Positions 1 through 5,186 of a stretch of 10,286 nucleotides of DNA are shown one piece after another. A program made the position numbers and the translations under genes. Below the pieces are notes generated by a model. That model saw only the letters and a program-made list of their open reading frames with translations. It had not been told where the DNA came from and made no database searches. The DNA is taken from contig DCTU01000191.1 of the NCBI GenBank assembly GCA_002329445.1, positions 1 through 10,286 of the forward strand, given 5' to 3'. The DNA comes from a bacterium UBP9_UBA1432. Its GTDB lineage: Bacteria > Vulcanimicrobiota > Xenobia > Xenobiales > Xenobiaceae. Every line of letters begins with the position of its first letter. Position 1 is the stretch's first letter.

Positions 1-248
1 GCGGGCTTCTCGGAGGCCTCGGCGGCCTCGACCATGGCGGCGTAGAAGGGCGAGAAGACGCGGGGGTGCCGGGTGACGGCCTGGTTGAGGGTGTCGCCCC
101 GGGCCAGCGACTCGCCCACCCCGGCAAGCCAGGGAGAGGTCTCCCTCATGGCCTGGAGCCCCTCGGACAGCGGGTAGCCCAGTCGGGCCAGCAAGGCCAG
201 TTGCCGGGTGGCGTCGTGCAGCTCGGTCGGGGTCGGGATCGGGGTCAT
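1..248 (-). CDS. GspF/PilC-type platform protein, partial (third in tandem)
   Basis: This gene runs off the left edge of the window; its first 82 residues are visible. Translation from the ATG at 246-248 begins MTPIPTPTELHDATRQLALL. It matches the first cytoplasmic helical domain of the T2SSF (GspF/PilC) family: an 'RQLALLARLGYPLSEGLQAM' helix pair (about 15-34), then 'ARGDTLNQAVTRHPRVFSPF' (about 49-68), then 'MVEAAEAS', the place of the family's 'mV.aGE.sG'. The glycine before the glutamate of that last motif is Ala here. The start is supported by a 4-base ATGA overlap with the stop of the gene upstream and by a GGAG 7 nt before the ATG. It is the third GspF-type gene in a row. GspF proteins sit in the inner membrane and couple the assembly ATPase to pilus or pseudopilus growth. 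Whether this copy has a second domain and membrane helices cannot be seen. Confidence 0.8.
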   Translation of the reverse strand, partial: MTPIPTPTELHDATRQLALLARLGYPLSEGLQAMRETSPWLAGVGESLARGDTLNQAVTRHPRVFSPFYAAMVEAAEASEKP

Positions 249-1249
249 CCCATCGCTCCGATCAACTGGTAGAGCGGCAGGAACCAGGCCAGGACCAGGG
301 CCCCCAGCAAGCCTCCCACCGCCAGCAGGGCCAGGGGTTCGACCAGGGCCAGGCCGCGATTCGCGGTCAGGTCGACCTCCCGCTGCAGGGTGCGCGCCAT
401 CCGGGTCAGCACGCCGGGCGGGAACTCGCGGCTCTCGGCCTGGGTCACCAGCCAGGCTGCGGTGCCGGGGAAGACCCGCAGCGCGGTCGCCTCGGCCAGG
501 GTCGAGCCCTGGGCCACCTCGCCAGCCAGGCACTCCAGTTCCCCGGCGAAGGCGGGTGAGGAGGCGGCCCCCGCAGAGATTCGCAGGGCCTCGTCCAGCG
601 GGAGCCCTCGGGTCAGGAGATGGTCCAGCCACTCCAGGCAGGTCACCGTCTCCTGGCGGCGCAACCAGGCGCCCAGGACCGGAAGGCGCAACCGCCAGGA
701 GTCCAGTCCCCAGCGCCCGGCCAGGAGGGCGTCGATCCCCAGCATCCCGGCCACCAAGAGGACCAGCACCATGGGGCTGGAGAGCCATTGCCCCAGGCCG
801 ATGCCCAGCCGGGTGGCCAGCGGCAGTTCCTGGTCCAGATGGGCGAGTCCCCCGAACAGGGTGGGCAGGACCAGGGCCAGGACCAGTCCGAGGACCAGGC
901 CCGTCACCACCACGAAGCGGGGGTAGGCCAGCGCCGAGCGCACCCCCAGGTGCCGCCACTCGGTGGACTCCAACAGGTCGGCCGTCTGCTGCAAGGCCCG
1001 GGGCAGGTCGCCCGCCTCTTCGCCCGCCTGGACGGCCCGCTTCAACGTCTGGGGGACCGGGCAGCCCTGCAGGGCCCGGGCCAGGGAGTCTCCACCGCGC
1101 ACGTGCTCCTCCAGGACCTGCAGGAGTCGGGCTTCATGGCCCCGCGCGCGCAGGCGGACCCGGCCCAGGGCCTCCAGGAGGGGGTGCCCCAGGGTCAGGA
1201 GCGCCCCCAGGTCTCGCAGCATGCGGGCCAGCATTCCCAACGACGTCAT
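245..1249 (-). CDS. gspF: GspF/PilC-type inner-membrane platform protein (second in tandem)
   Basis: This 334-aa protein has the complete classic T2SSF layout. The first cytoplasmic helical domain is at about 6-96 and includes 'LLTLGHPLLEALGR', 'RGGDSLARAL' and 'VQAGEEAGDLPRAL'. The segment after it, starting 'YPRFVVVTG' (109-132), is the first membrane helix and is followed by 'LPLATRLGIGLGQWL'. A second hydrophobic segment lies at about 157-171. The second cytoplasmic domain (about 197-298) has 'TCLEWLDHLLTRGLPLDEAL' and 'GSTLAEATALRVFP'. The last helix (about 299-325) ends 'FLPLYQLIGAMG', the usual GspF C-terminus. GspF/PilC forms the inner-membrane base on which pseudopilins or pilins are assembled by the GspE/PilB ATPase. 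The family is recognised with confidence; gspF versus pilC cannot be told apart here. The length is shorter than the roughly 400 aa usual for the family because there is little before domain 1. The ATG was chosen because it overlaps the upstream stop as ATGA. Confidence 0.9.
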   Translation of the reverse strand: MTSLGMLARMLRDLGALLTLGHPLLEALGRVRLRARGHEARLLQVLEEHVRGGDSLARALQGCPVPQTLKRAVQAGEEAGDLPRALQQTADLLESTEWRHLGVRSALAYPRFVVVTGLVLGLVLALVLPTLFGGLAHLDQELPLATRLGIGLGQWLSSPMVLVLLVAGMLGIDALLAGRWGLDSWRLRLPVLGAWLRRQETVTCLEWLDHLLTRGLPLDEALRISAGAASSPAFAGELECLAGEVAQGSTLAEATALRVFPGTAAWLVTQAESREFPPGVLTRMARTLQREVDLTANRGLALVEPLALLAVGGLLGALVLAWFLPLYQLIGAMG

Positions 1250-2466
1250 CTCAACAGGACCTCGGTGGTGAGCCGGGTGAGTGGAAGCAGCACTCCGACC
1301 AGCATCAGGAGCACCACCAGCCCCATGGCGGCCGTCAGGCCCACTTCCGCCAGGACCCGCCGCCGCCAGCGCATCTGCTCGGCCACCTCCTGCAGGTGGG
1401 CGGCGCAATGTTCCAGGGCCTGGGCCAGGTTCCCGTCGCGTTCGGCCTGGCGCACCAGCCAGCGCACCTGGGGCTCGAAGAGGTCGGGACGGGCCTCCAG
1501 CACCTCGGCCAGGGTGTCTCCGGGCCGGGCATTCAGGGCCTGGCGATACCAGGGATCCGTGGTGGATTGAGAGGCGACCCGGAGCATCTCCTCCAGGCTC
1601 ATCTCCAGGCGGGTCGCGGCGGCCAGGGCCCCCAGGACCACCCCCTGGGTCTGCCGGTTTCCCGTGCCCAGCCGAGAGGCCAGGGTGGACATGACCTCGC
1701 GGACCGGGCGCCACAGACCGGCCAGGAACGCCAGCGGGAGGGAGAGCAGGAGCAAAGCCAGCAGGGGAGGCAGGAGATGACGCCCGAGCATCAGCATCCG
1801 GGTCGTGGCCGGCAACTCGGTGCCTATGGCCTCCAGGAGGCCGGTCACGCCAGGCAGGGCGTAGGCTCCCAGGAAGAAGGCCACGCCGCCCGCCAGGGGC
1901 AGGAAGATGAAGGTCCGCACCAGGGCCTCGAAGGGCAGGGGGTTCTGGACGCACTCCAGGCGGGCCAGCGAGCGCAGGGCGCCAGGCAGCCGCTCGGTGG
2001 CTTCGCCGGCGGCCACCAGCCGGCTCCATCGGTCGGGGAAGGCGCCCGTGGCGGCGAGGGCCTCCGAGAGCGTGGCCCCGCCGGCCAGGCCCCGAGCCGC
2101 CGCAACAACGGCAAACGCGGTGCGCGAGCGGCTGCATGCCGCGTTGGCGCGCATCTCGGTACCCAGGCGGGCCAACGCCTCGTCCAGGGGGAGGCCCAAC
2201 TCCAGGAGGTCTGCCAGGGCCTCCGCCAGCAGGGCCCGGTCCTCGGCGGAAGAGCGGCCGCGGAACCAGTCGTACAGGAAGGGGGTCAGCACACCAGCCC
2301 AGCAGGCCAGGCCTCCCAGCCTCCAGGAGATCCCCCCGAGCAGGCCCGCGGCCTCGCCCAGCAAGCCTTCCAGCACTGCCAGCACCACCCCCAGGACGCC
2401 GAGCAGAAGTCCCGCCAGGAAGAGGAGGAGCGCAGGCAGCAGGATGGGGTATCCGACCCTCTTCAT
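1246..2466 (-). CDS. GspF/PilC-type platform protein with extra N-terminal hydrophobic hairpin (first in tandem)
   Basis: This 406-aa membrane protein carries two T2SSF-like domains. Domain 1 (about 76-170) has 'LAEALADLLELGLPLDEAL', 'GGATLSEALAATGAFP' and 'LVAAGEATERLPGALRSLA'. Two hydrophobic stretches follow (about 182-205 and 230-251), with the family's 'LPATTRMLM' between them. Domain 2 (about 274-360) has 'GALAAATRLEMSLEEML', 'GDTLAEVLEARPDLF' and 'LVRQAERDGNLAQALEH'. A final helix spans about 371-396. Unlike its downstream neighbour it starts with about 65 residues forming two further hydrophobic stretches (5-33 and 38-64). The reading frame continues upstream to 2757, but that extension overlaps the prepilin gene and has no plausible composition. 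I therefore start at the ATG (2464-2466), which overlaps the upstream stop as ATGA and has a weak AAGG before it. It probably forms part of an inner-membrane platform with the other two copies. Domain 2 and the helices are less canonical than in the downstream copy. Confidence 0.83.
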   Translation of the reverse strand: MKRVGYPILLPALLLFLAGLLLGVLGVVLAVLEGLLGEAAGLLGGISWRLGGLACWAGVLTPFLYDWFRGRSSAEDRALLAEALADLLELGLPLDEALARLGTEMRANAACSRSRTAFAVVAAARGLAGGATLSEALAATGAFPDRWSRLVAAGEATERLPGALRSLARLECVQNPLPFEALVRTFIFLPLAGGVAFFLGAYALPGVTGLLEAIGTELPATTRMLMLGRHLLPPLLALLLLSLPLAFLAGLWRPVREVMSTLASRLGTGNRQTQGVVLGALAAATRLEMSLEEMLRVASQSTTDPWYRQALNARPGDTLAEVLEARPDLFEPQVRWLVRQAERDGNLAQALEHCAAHLQEVAEQMRWRRRVLAEVGLTAAMGLVVLLMLVGVLLPLTRLTTEVLLR

Positions 2467-2795
2467 GGCAGCCTTCGCACCACGGTCACGCGGGCCGGGC
2501 CGAAGACGCCCGTGCTGCGCACCGTGGTTCCCTGGATTTCGACTGCGAAGAAGCCTCCCCGATCCAGGTCCGGCGAGGTGAAGCTGTGCGGGGAGGACCA
2601 GCGCCCGCTGGCCAGCATGGCCTGGGCGTAGTCGGCCCCCGAGACGGCCATCGAGGAGGCAGCCACCTCCGCCCGGTGGTGGGCCAGGCGGTGGCGCACC
2701 ACTCCGACCAGGCCGTGGGTGGCCAGGGTGGTCGTCAGCACCAGCGCGGCAAACCACATCACGGCGATCAGCGTGAAGCCGCGCGGCGCCCTCAT
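2463..2795 (-). CDS. Minor pseudopilin, GspK/PilX-like, lacking Glu5
   Basis: This 110-aa protein has a class III prepilin leader, MRAPRG, followed by FTLIAVMWFAALVL. Cleavage by prepilin peptidase would fall between Gly6 and Phe7. Position +5 of the mature protein, nearly always Glu in pilins, is Ala (residue 11). Among known families this loss is typical of GspK-like tip pseudopilins. A 'MAVSGADYAQAML' helix (49-61) resembles the segment after the N-terminal helix in GspK/PilX proteins. It is much shorter than GspK (about 300 aa), so it lacks the large inserted domain. The ATG overlaps the upstream stop as ATGA and has a GGGGGTG tract upstream. The context of two E5-containing prepilins before it and GspF proteins after it supports a role in filament initiation. 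The exact subfamily is inference. Confidence 0.8.
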   Translation of the reverse strand: MRAPRGFTLIAVMWFAALVLTTTLATHGLVGVVRHRLAHHRAEVAASSMAVSGADYAQAMLASGRWSSPHSFTSPDLDRGGFFAVEIQGTTVRSTGVFGPARVTVVRRLP

Positions 2796-3223
2796 CGGGG
2801 CACCCCCGCAGCGGGCCAGTCGAACGAGAAGAATCGGGGTTTCACCGGACCGCCTGCCCGGGTCGGGGCCTGGAAGCAGAGGTGCACCGTCAAGACGCCG
2901 TTCCGCCGGATGGCCGCGAAGTCTTGCAGCGGGATGGCCTGCTGACCCATCCGCAGGATGCCGTCCTGGAATCGCACCTCCGAGGCGTCGGCGAAGCGGA
3001 TCCCGTGGTTGTCGGGATGAATCTGGTAGGGGCCCAGGGCGGCCCGGCGGAAGAGGGCATTTGCGGTCCTCTCGGCCTCCGCCATCAGGTCGGCCTGGAC
3101 CGAGAGGCTGCGCGTCTCGCGGTACACCGAGACGACCAGGTCCAGGAAGGGCGTCAGGAGGAGGGCCATCAGGCCCAGCACGATGGCCAGCTCGATCATC
3201 GTGAAACCACGGCCTGTCCTCAT
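2792..3223 (-). CDS. Prepilin-type minor (pseudo)pilin
   Basis: This 143-aa protein starts MRTGRGFTMIELAIVLGLMA, a textbook prepilin leader. Cleavage is predicted after Gly6, Phe7 would be the methylated first residue, and Glu11 is the conserved +5 glutamate. The hydrophobic helix runs from about 7 to 34, followed by an amphipathic extension 'YRETRSLSVQADLMAEAERTANALF'. The remainder is a small, mostly beta-rich C-terminal domain ending in 'RFFSFDWPAAGVPR'. The frame is open upstream to 3274, but the leader peptide and the ATGA overlap fix the start at 3223, with GAGGGT upstream. The size and helix resemble GspJ/PilW-class minor pilins, but I cannot assign the class from sequence alone. It would be inserted in the inner membrane, processed, and added to a pseudopilus or pilus. 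Confidence 0.85.
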   Translation of the reverse strand: MRTGRGFTMIELAIVLGLMALLLTPFLDLVVSVYRETRSLSVQADLMAEAERTANALFRRAALGPYQIHPDNHGIRFADASEVRFQDGILRMGQQAIPLQDFAAIRRNGVLTVHLCFQAPTRAGGPVKPRFFSFDWPAAGVPR

Positions 3224-3924
3224 CGCCGGACCCTCAACAGCGTGAGGTGGGCGCCGGGTTCCCCGCCATTCCACTGCAGGTGCAACAATTTGAAGGCCGT
3301 GGGCTGGTCGGTTGGCCGCAGGTCCGCCGAGAGGAAGCTCCCCCAGGCCTCGGCCCCGGGGCCATCGCCCAGGTAGTCGGCCACCACCACCCTTCCGGCC
3401 ATGCTGGCCGGCAGCACCAGGGCTTTGCGATCCTCGCTCAGCGAGGCCGAGATCGGCTGGAGGGTCTCGCCGGCGGCCAGGAAGGCTCCAAGCAGCTCAC
3501 GGACCGGGGCCTGGACCAGTTCCACCCGGTGGGGAGGTTGGCTGGGCACGGTGTGGGCCTCTCCCCGCTCGGGCAGGCAGAACCGGTAGTCGGCCACCAC
3601 CCGGGCTCCAGGTCGGGGCGGCTGGCCGTCCAGGGTGCGCAGTTCCAGGCTGCCGGGCACGACGTGGGGTTGGCTTGGGGAAACCGTGCCATCCGGGGCC
3701 ACGGTCAGGAGCTCGGGGGGCAACCGGTCGAAGTCCCGCCGGCGCAGCTCGTCGAGGTTCATGCGCGCGTTGCGCAACGCCCGCCGGGAGTCGGCCTCCA
3801 GGGTCAGCCCCTGGACCGAGTTGCGGGCCGAGCGGGGAATGGCCAGGACGATGGCCAGGATGGCGATCCCGATCATCACCTCGATCAGCGTGAAGGCGCG
3901 CGCAGAGCGAACCGGAGAGGGCAT
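3220..3924 (-). CDS. Prepilin-type protein, first gene of the pilin/GspF operon
   Basis: This 234-aa protein has the N-terminus MPSPVRSARA followed by FTLIEVMIGIAILAIVLAIP. The cleavage site would be Ala10|Phe11, with Glu15 at mature +5. The usual residue at -1 is Gly; Ala is less common. A charged amphipathic stretch follows (about 43-67, rich in Arg and Asp), then a larger globular domain. In that domain a 'RVVADY' / 'RVVVADYLG' pattern occurs twice (about 108-113 and 178-185), perhaps two equivalent beta strands. I see no characterised subfamily; GspI/GspJ/PilV-like is the broad call. The frame is open to 4071 with in-frame ATGs at 4051-4053 and 4069-4071, but those would put about 50 residues before the leader. 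I prefer 3924, although no good Shine-Dalgarno precedes it. It is the first gene of the unit, 206 bp after the MazF gene on the same strand. Confidence 0.78.
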   Translation of the reverse strand: MPSPVRSARAFTLIEVMIGIAILAIVLAIPRSARNSVQGLTLEADSRRALRNARMNLDELRRRDFDRLPPELLTVAPDGTVSPSQPHVVPGSLELRTLDGQPPRPGARVVADYRFCLPERGEAHTVPSQPPHRVELVQAPVRELLGAFLAAGETLQPISASLSEDRKALVLPASMAGRVVVADYLGDGPGAEAWGSFLSADLRPTDQPTAFKLLHLQWNGGEPGAHLTLLRVRR

Positions 3925-4130
3925 CTCGCGGGCAGGCTTCGCCCCGGAGCGGGGGCGGGCCTGCCATGAAGGGGGGACTGGGAGGAGGCTGCTCGAGGGA
4001 TCGGCGAACTGAGCTTTGGTGGATTCCGGCGCTGGACGGTTGCTCGACCCCATCAGCACCGACAGGTCCATCGGCCAGAGGCTGGCATGGCTTCAGGTCC
4101 AGTGGGAAGGGCTTCTCAGGTCCGGCCAGC
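3925..4130. other. Gap between toxin gene and pilin operon
   Basis: No gene is supported in these 206 bp, and no clear sigma-70 promoter for the pilin operon could be found by eye. A short GC hairpin (CCCCG, loop GAG, CGGGG) lies at 3942-3954, about 18 nt before the prepilin start, where it could affect initiation. The octamer TCAGGTCC occurs at 4093-4100 and 4116-4123. There is no T-tract terminator after the toxin stop, so read-through from the toxin-antitoxin unit into the pilin operon is possible. Confidence 0.4.
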
Positions 4131-4484
4131 TCAGGGGCGCCGGTCGTCTCCCATCAGGTAGCGGAGGCATTGCCAGGCCTCGGGGAGTCGGTCCGGGGCG
4201 AGGCGTCCGATTCGGTCCCCCAGGCGCCGGGGGGCCAGGCTTCGCACCTGCAGGGCCATGAAGACCGTGGCTTTGGGCAGCCCCGACTCCTCGGGTGTCA
4301 CCAGCAGATCCGTGGCAAACCTCTCAGGCACGTGTTCGGCCCCTGTGCCCACCAGGACCATCACCGTGAGGGGCAACCGGTTGATCTCGTTGCGGCTCAA
4401 GACCAGGACGGGTCGCCTGCCCCGTTGCTCTCGGCCTCGGACGGGGTCGAGGTCGGCCCAGAAGATGTCTCCCTGCTCGATCAT
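4131..4484 (-). CDS. mazF: MazF/PemK-family mRNA interferase toxin
   Basis: This 117-aa protein has the full MazF/PemK fold signature in order. It begins 'GDIFWADLDPVRGREQRGRRP' in effect, with GD at 5-6 and DPVRGREQ at 13-20. 'RRPVLVLS' follows at 23-30, then 'LVGTGAE' (44-50), 'ESGLPKATVFMALQVRSL' (66-83) and 'RRLGDRIGRL' (86-95). Arg24 and Thr47 line up with the catalytic Arg25 and Thr48 of Bacillus subtilis MazF. The length is normal for the family. These toxins cut single-stranded RNA at short specific sequences and are held inactive by the antitoxin encoded just upstream. Only 1 nt separates the antitoxin stop from this ATG (TGA-G-ATG), with no strong ribosome site of its own, so translation is probably coupled. 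The cleavage specificity cannot be read from sequence. Confidence 0.92.
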   Translation of the reverse strand: MIEQGDIFWADLDPVRGREQRGRRPVLVLSRNEINRLPLTVMVLVGTGAEHVPERFATDLLVTPEESGLPKATVFMALQVRSLAPRRLGDRIGRLAPDRLPEAWQCLRYLMGDDRRP

Positions 4485-4485
4485 C

Positions 4486-4746
4486 TCAGTATTCCGGGGG
4501 GAGGTTCTCGGCGTCGGCCGAGGCGAAGTCCTCGGACACTTCCCGGAGCAGGTTGCGGTAGGCGGGACTCGCGGCTGCCCGCTCCATCGAGGCGTGCATT
4601 TCCTGCAGGCGCCGGCGATGGAGATAGTCCCGGATCGCCTCGTTCACCAGGTCGCCCATGCGGGAGAAGCCCAGGCGCCGGTAATCGGCTTTCAATCCCT
4701 CGTAGAGGTCCCCTGGCAGCGACAGGGTGGTCCGGACGTGGTCCAT
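4486..4746 (-). CDS. Ribbon-helix-helix antitoxin
   Basis: This 86-aa protein begins 'VRTTLSLPGDLYEGLKADYR' at residue 4. That is the short beta strand and first helix of a MetJ/Arc/CopG-type ribbon-helix-helix DNA-binding domain. It is followed by 'LGFSRMGDLVNEAIRDYLHRR' (25-45), the second helix. The tail (about 46-86) is helical then acidic ('EVSEDFASADAENLPPEY'), as expected for a segment that wraps around a MazF toxin and neutralises it. The placement directly before a mazF gene, with 1 nt between them, supports the antitoxin role. Family members usually dimerise and repress their own promoter, with stronger repression when bound to the toxin. An imperfect palindrome over the candidate -10 upstream is a likely operator. 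Confidence 0.9.
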   Translation of the reverse strand: MDHVRTTLSLPGDLYEGLKADYRRLGFSRMGDLVNEAIRDYLHRRRLQEMHASMERAAASPAYRNLLREVSEDFASADAENLPPEY

Positions 4747-4753
4747 GATGGTT

Positions 4754-4759
4754 CCTCCT
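4754..4759 (-). promoter_or_regulatory. Strong ribosome binding site of the antitoxin
   Basis: AGGAGG on the minus strand lies 7 nt before the antitoxin ATG. It is among the best Shine-Dalgarno matches in the window and fixes the start. The toxin has no comparable site, so the antitoxin should be made in excess. Confidence 0.8.
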
Positions 4760-4765
4760 ATGCTG

Positions 4766-4794
4766 ATGATAGCGTCGCTGAACGCATCAGTCCA
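4766..4794 (-). promoter_or_regulatory. Candidate promoter and operator of the toxin-antitoxin unit
   Basis: On the minus strand TGGACT (4789-4794, 4/6 to TTGACA) and TATCAT (4766-4771, 5/6 to TATAAT) are 17 nt apart, ending about 20 nt before the antitoxin start. An imperfect palindrome at 4767-4789 covers the spacer and most of the -10: TGATGCG and CGCTATCA around an 8-nt centre, with one bulged T. A ribbon-helix-helix dimer binding here would block the polymerase. Both calls are by eye and unconfirmed. Confidence 0.4.
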
Positions 4795-4886
4795 GATGCG
4801 GATTCAGGGCCTCCGCGGGGTTGCTCCCCCCCAGATTTCGCATTGCGGCGGGGATGGCGCTGTTCGAGGCGCGCCCGAGGGCGGCT

Positions 4887-4925
4887 CCGGCATGTTTCGT
4901 GGGAACTTCCTGCGAACCATGCCGG
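4887..4925. repeat. 39-bp palindromic repeat, copy 1
   Basis: The left arm CCGGCATGTTTCGTGGGAA and the right arm TTCCTGCGAACCATGCCGG flank a single central C. The 19-bp arms pair at 16 positions by Watson-Crick; as a plus-strand transcript two more become G-U pairs and one stays mismatched. A copy differing only at the centre base occurs 167 bp further right. The near identity over 39 bp in a non-coding region points to a dispersed repeat or a pair of protein-binding sites. Confidence 0.85.
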
Positions 4926-4962
4926 GTCTTGGATGCGGACGCTTCGCACCGGGCCTTGACGA

Positions 4963-5028
4963 AGCCCGTTCACGGGCTGGCAACATCCCGTCCACCTCGC
5001 GGCAACCTGCCGTTCATCCGCTGGCAAC
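4963..5028 (-). repeat. Three degenerate 22-bp tandem units
   Basis: On the minus strand, GTTGCC starts three consecutive units with exactly 22-bp spacing (at 5028, 5006 and 4984). The units share GTTGCC at the start and, seven bases later, TGAACGG or TGGACGG. By hand count they match one another at 14 to 16 of 22 positions. The array lies wholly between the two 39-bp palindromes. The last unit also contains the perfect inverted repeat AGCCCG / CGGGCT with a TTCA loop (4963-4978). Confidence 0.6.
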
Positions 5029-5051
5029 ACCCCAGGTGCGCCCGGCGCCGA

Positions 5052-5094
5052 ATCCGGCATGTTTCGTGGGAAATTCCTGCGAACCATGCCGGAT
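5052..5094. repeat. 39-bp palindromic repeat, copy 2, arms extended by 2 bp
   Basis: The core 5054-5092 is identical to copy 1 except that the central base is A instead of C. Here AT and AT flank the core and extend the pairing to 21-bp arms. It ends 92 bp before the GH1 start codon. The same strand bias in pairing as in copy 1 applies, because the arms are the same. Confidence 0.85.
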
Positions 5095-5158
5095 CCCGAC
5101 TGCGATCTCGTAGCGGAAGCCTGCGCCCACTGCGAGCGCCCAGGCCTTTCTGAAGGAG

Positions 5159-5170
5159 ACCTCCGGAGGT
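5159..5170 (+). promoter_or_regulatory. Palindromic Shine-Dalgarno-like block before the GH1 gene
   Basis: The perfect 12-bp palindrome ACCTCCGGAGGT contains GGAGG at 5165-5169, 17 nt before the ATG, which is too far for normal use. Between them TGGCC (5171-5175) and GGCCA (5183-5187) can pair around a 7-nt loop. That would shorten the effective distance but would take up the A of the AUG. No alternative in-frame start lies nearer to the GGAGG. Confidence 0.4.
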
Positions 5171-5186
5171 TGGCCAACTCCCGGCC

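Larger units (their letters stand above)
4747..5186. other. Repeat-rich intergenic region between divergent antitoxin and GH1 genes
   Basis: I see no protein gene in these 440 bp. In order the region holds the antitoxin ribosome site and candidate promoter (4754-4794), a stretch with no recognised feature (4795-4886), and a first 39-bp palindrome (4887-4925). It continues with three 22-bp tandem units (4963-5028), a second palindrome (5052-5094), and a palindromic Shine-Dalgarno-like block before the GH1 start (5159-5170). No convincing -10/-35 pair for the GH1 gene was found. Confidence 0.7.

Noticed and set aside
208..2631. Long plus-strand open frame of 807 codons
   Set aside because: It is antisense to the GspF and prepilin genes; its product is a Gly/Pro/Arg/Ala mix without motifs. 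Stop codons are rare in GC-rich DNA, which explains its length.
3925..4071. Upstream starts for the first prepilin gene (ATG at 4069-4071 or 4051-4053)
   Set aside because: They would place about 43 to 49 residues ahead of a short type III leader, and no ribosome site supports them. A long leader cannot be fully excluded.
4062..4123. Recurring CAGGTCC (three times) after the toxin gene
   Set aside because: The repeat is only 7-8 bp with uneven spacing and could arise by chance in this base composition.
4963..4978. Perfect hairpin AGCCCG-TTCA-CGGGCT as a terminator
   Set aside because: There is no T-tract, and no gene ends nearby on either strand; it is better explained as part of the third 22-bp tandem unit.
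4956..4984. TTGACG as a -35 box for the GH1 gene
   Set aside because: No AT-rich -10 occurs 15 to 19 nt downstream; the region is GC-rich throughout.
4887..5094. Two repeats as a short CRISPR array
   Set aside because: Only two copies, 128 bp apart, each itself a full palindrome, and no cas gene in the window.
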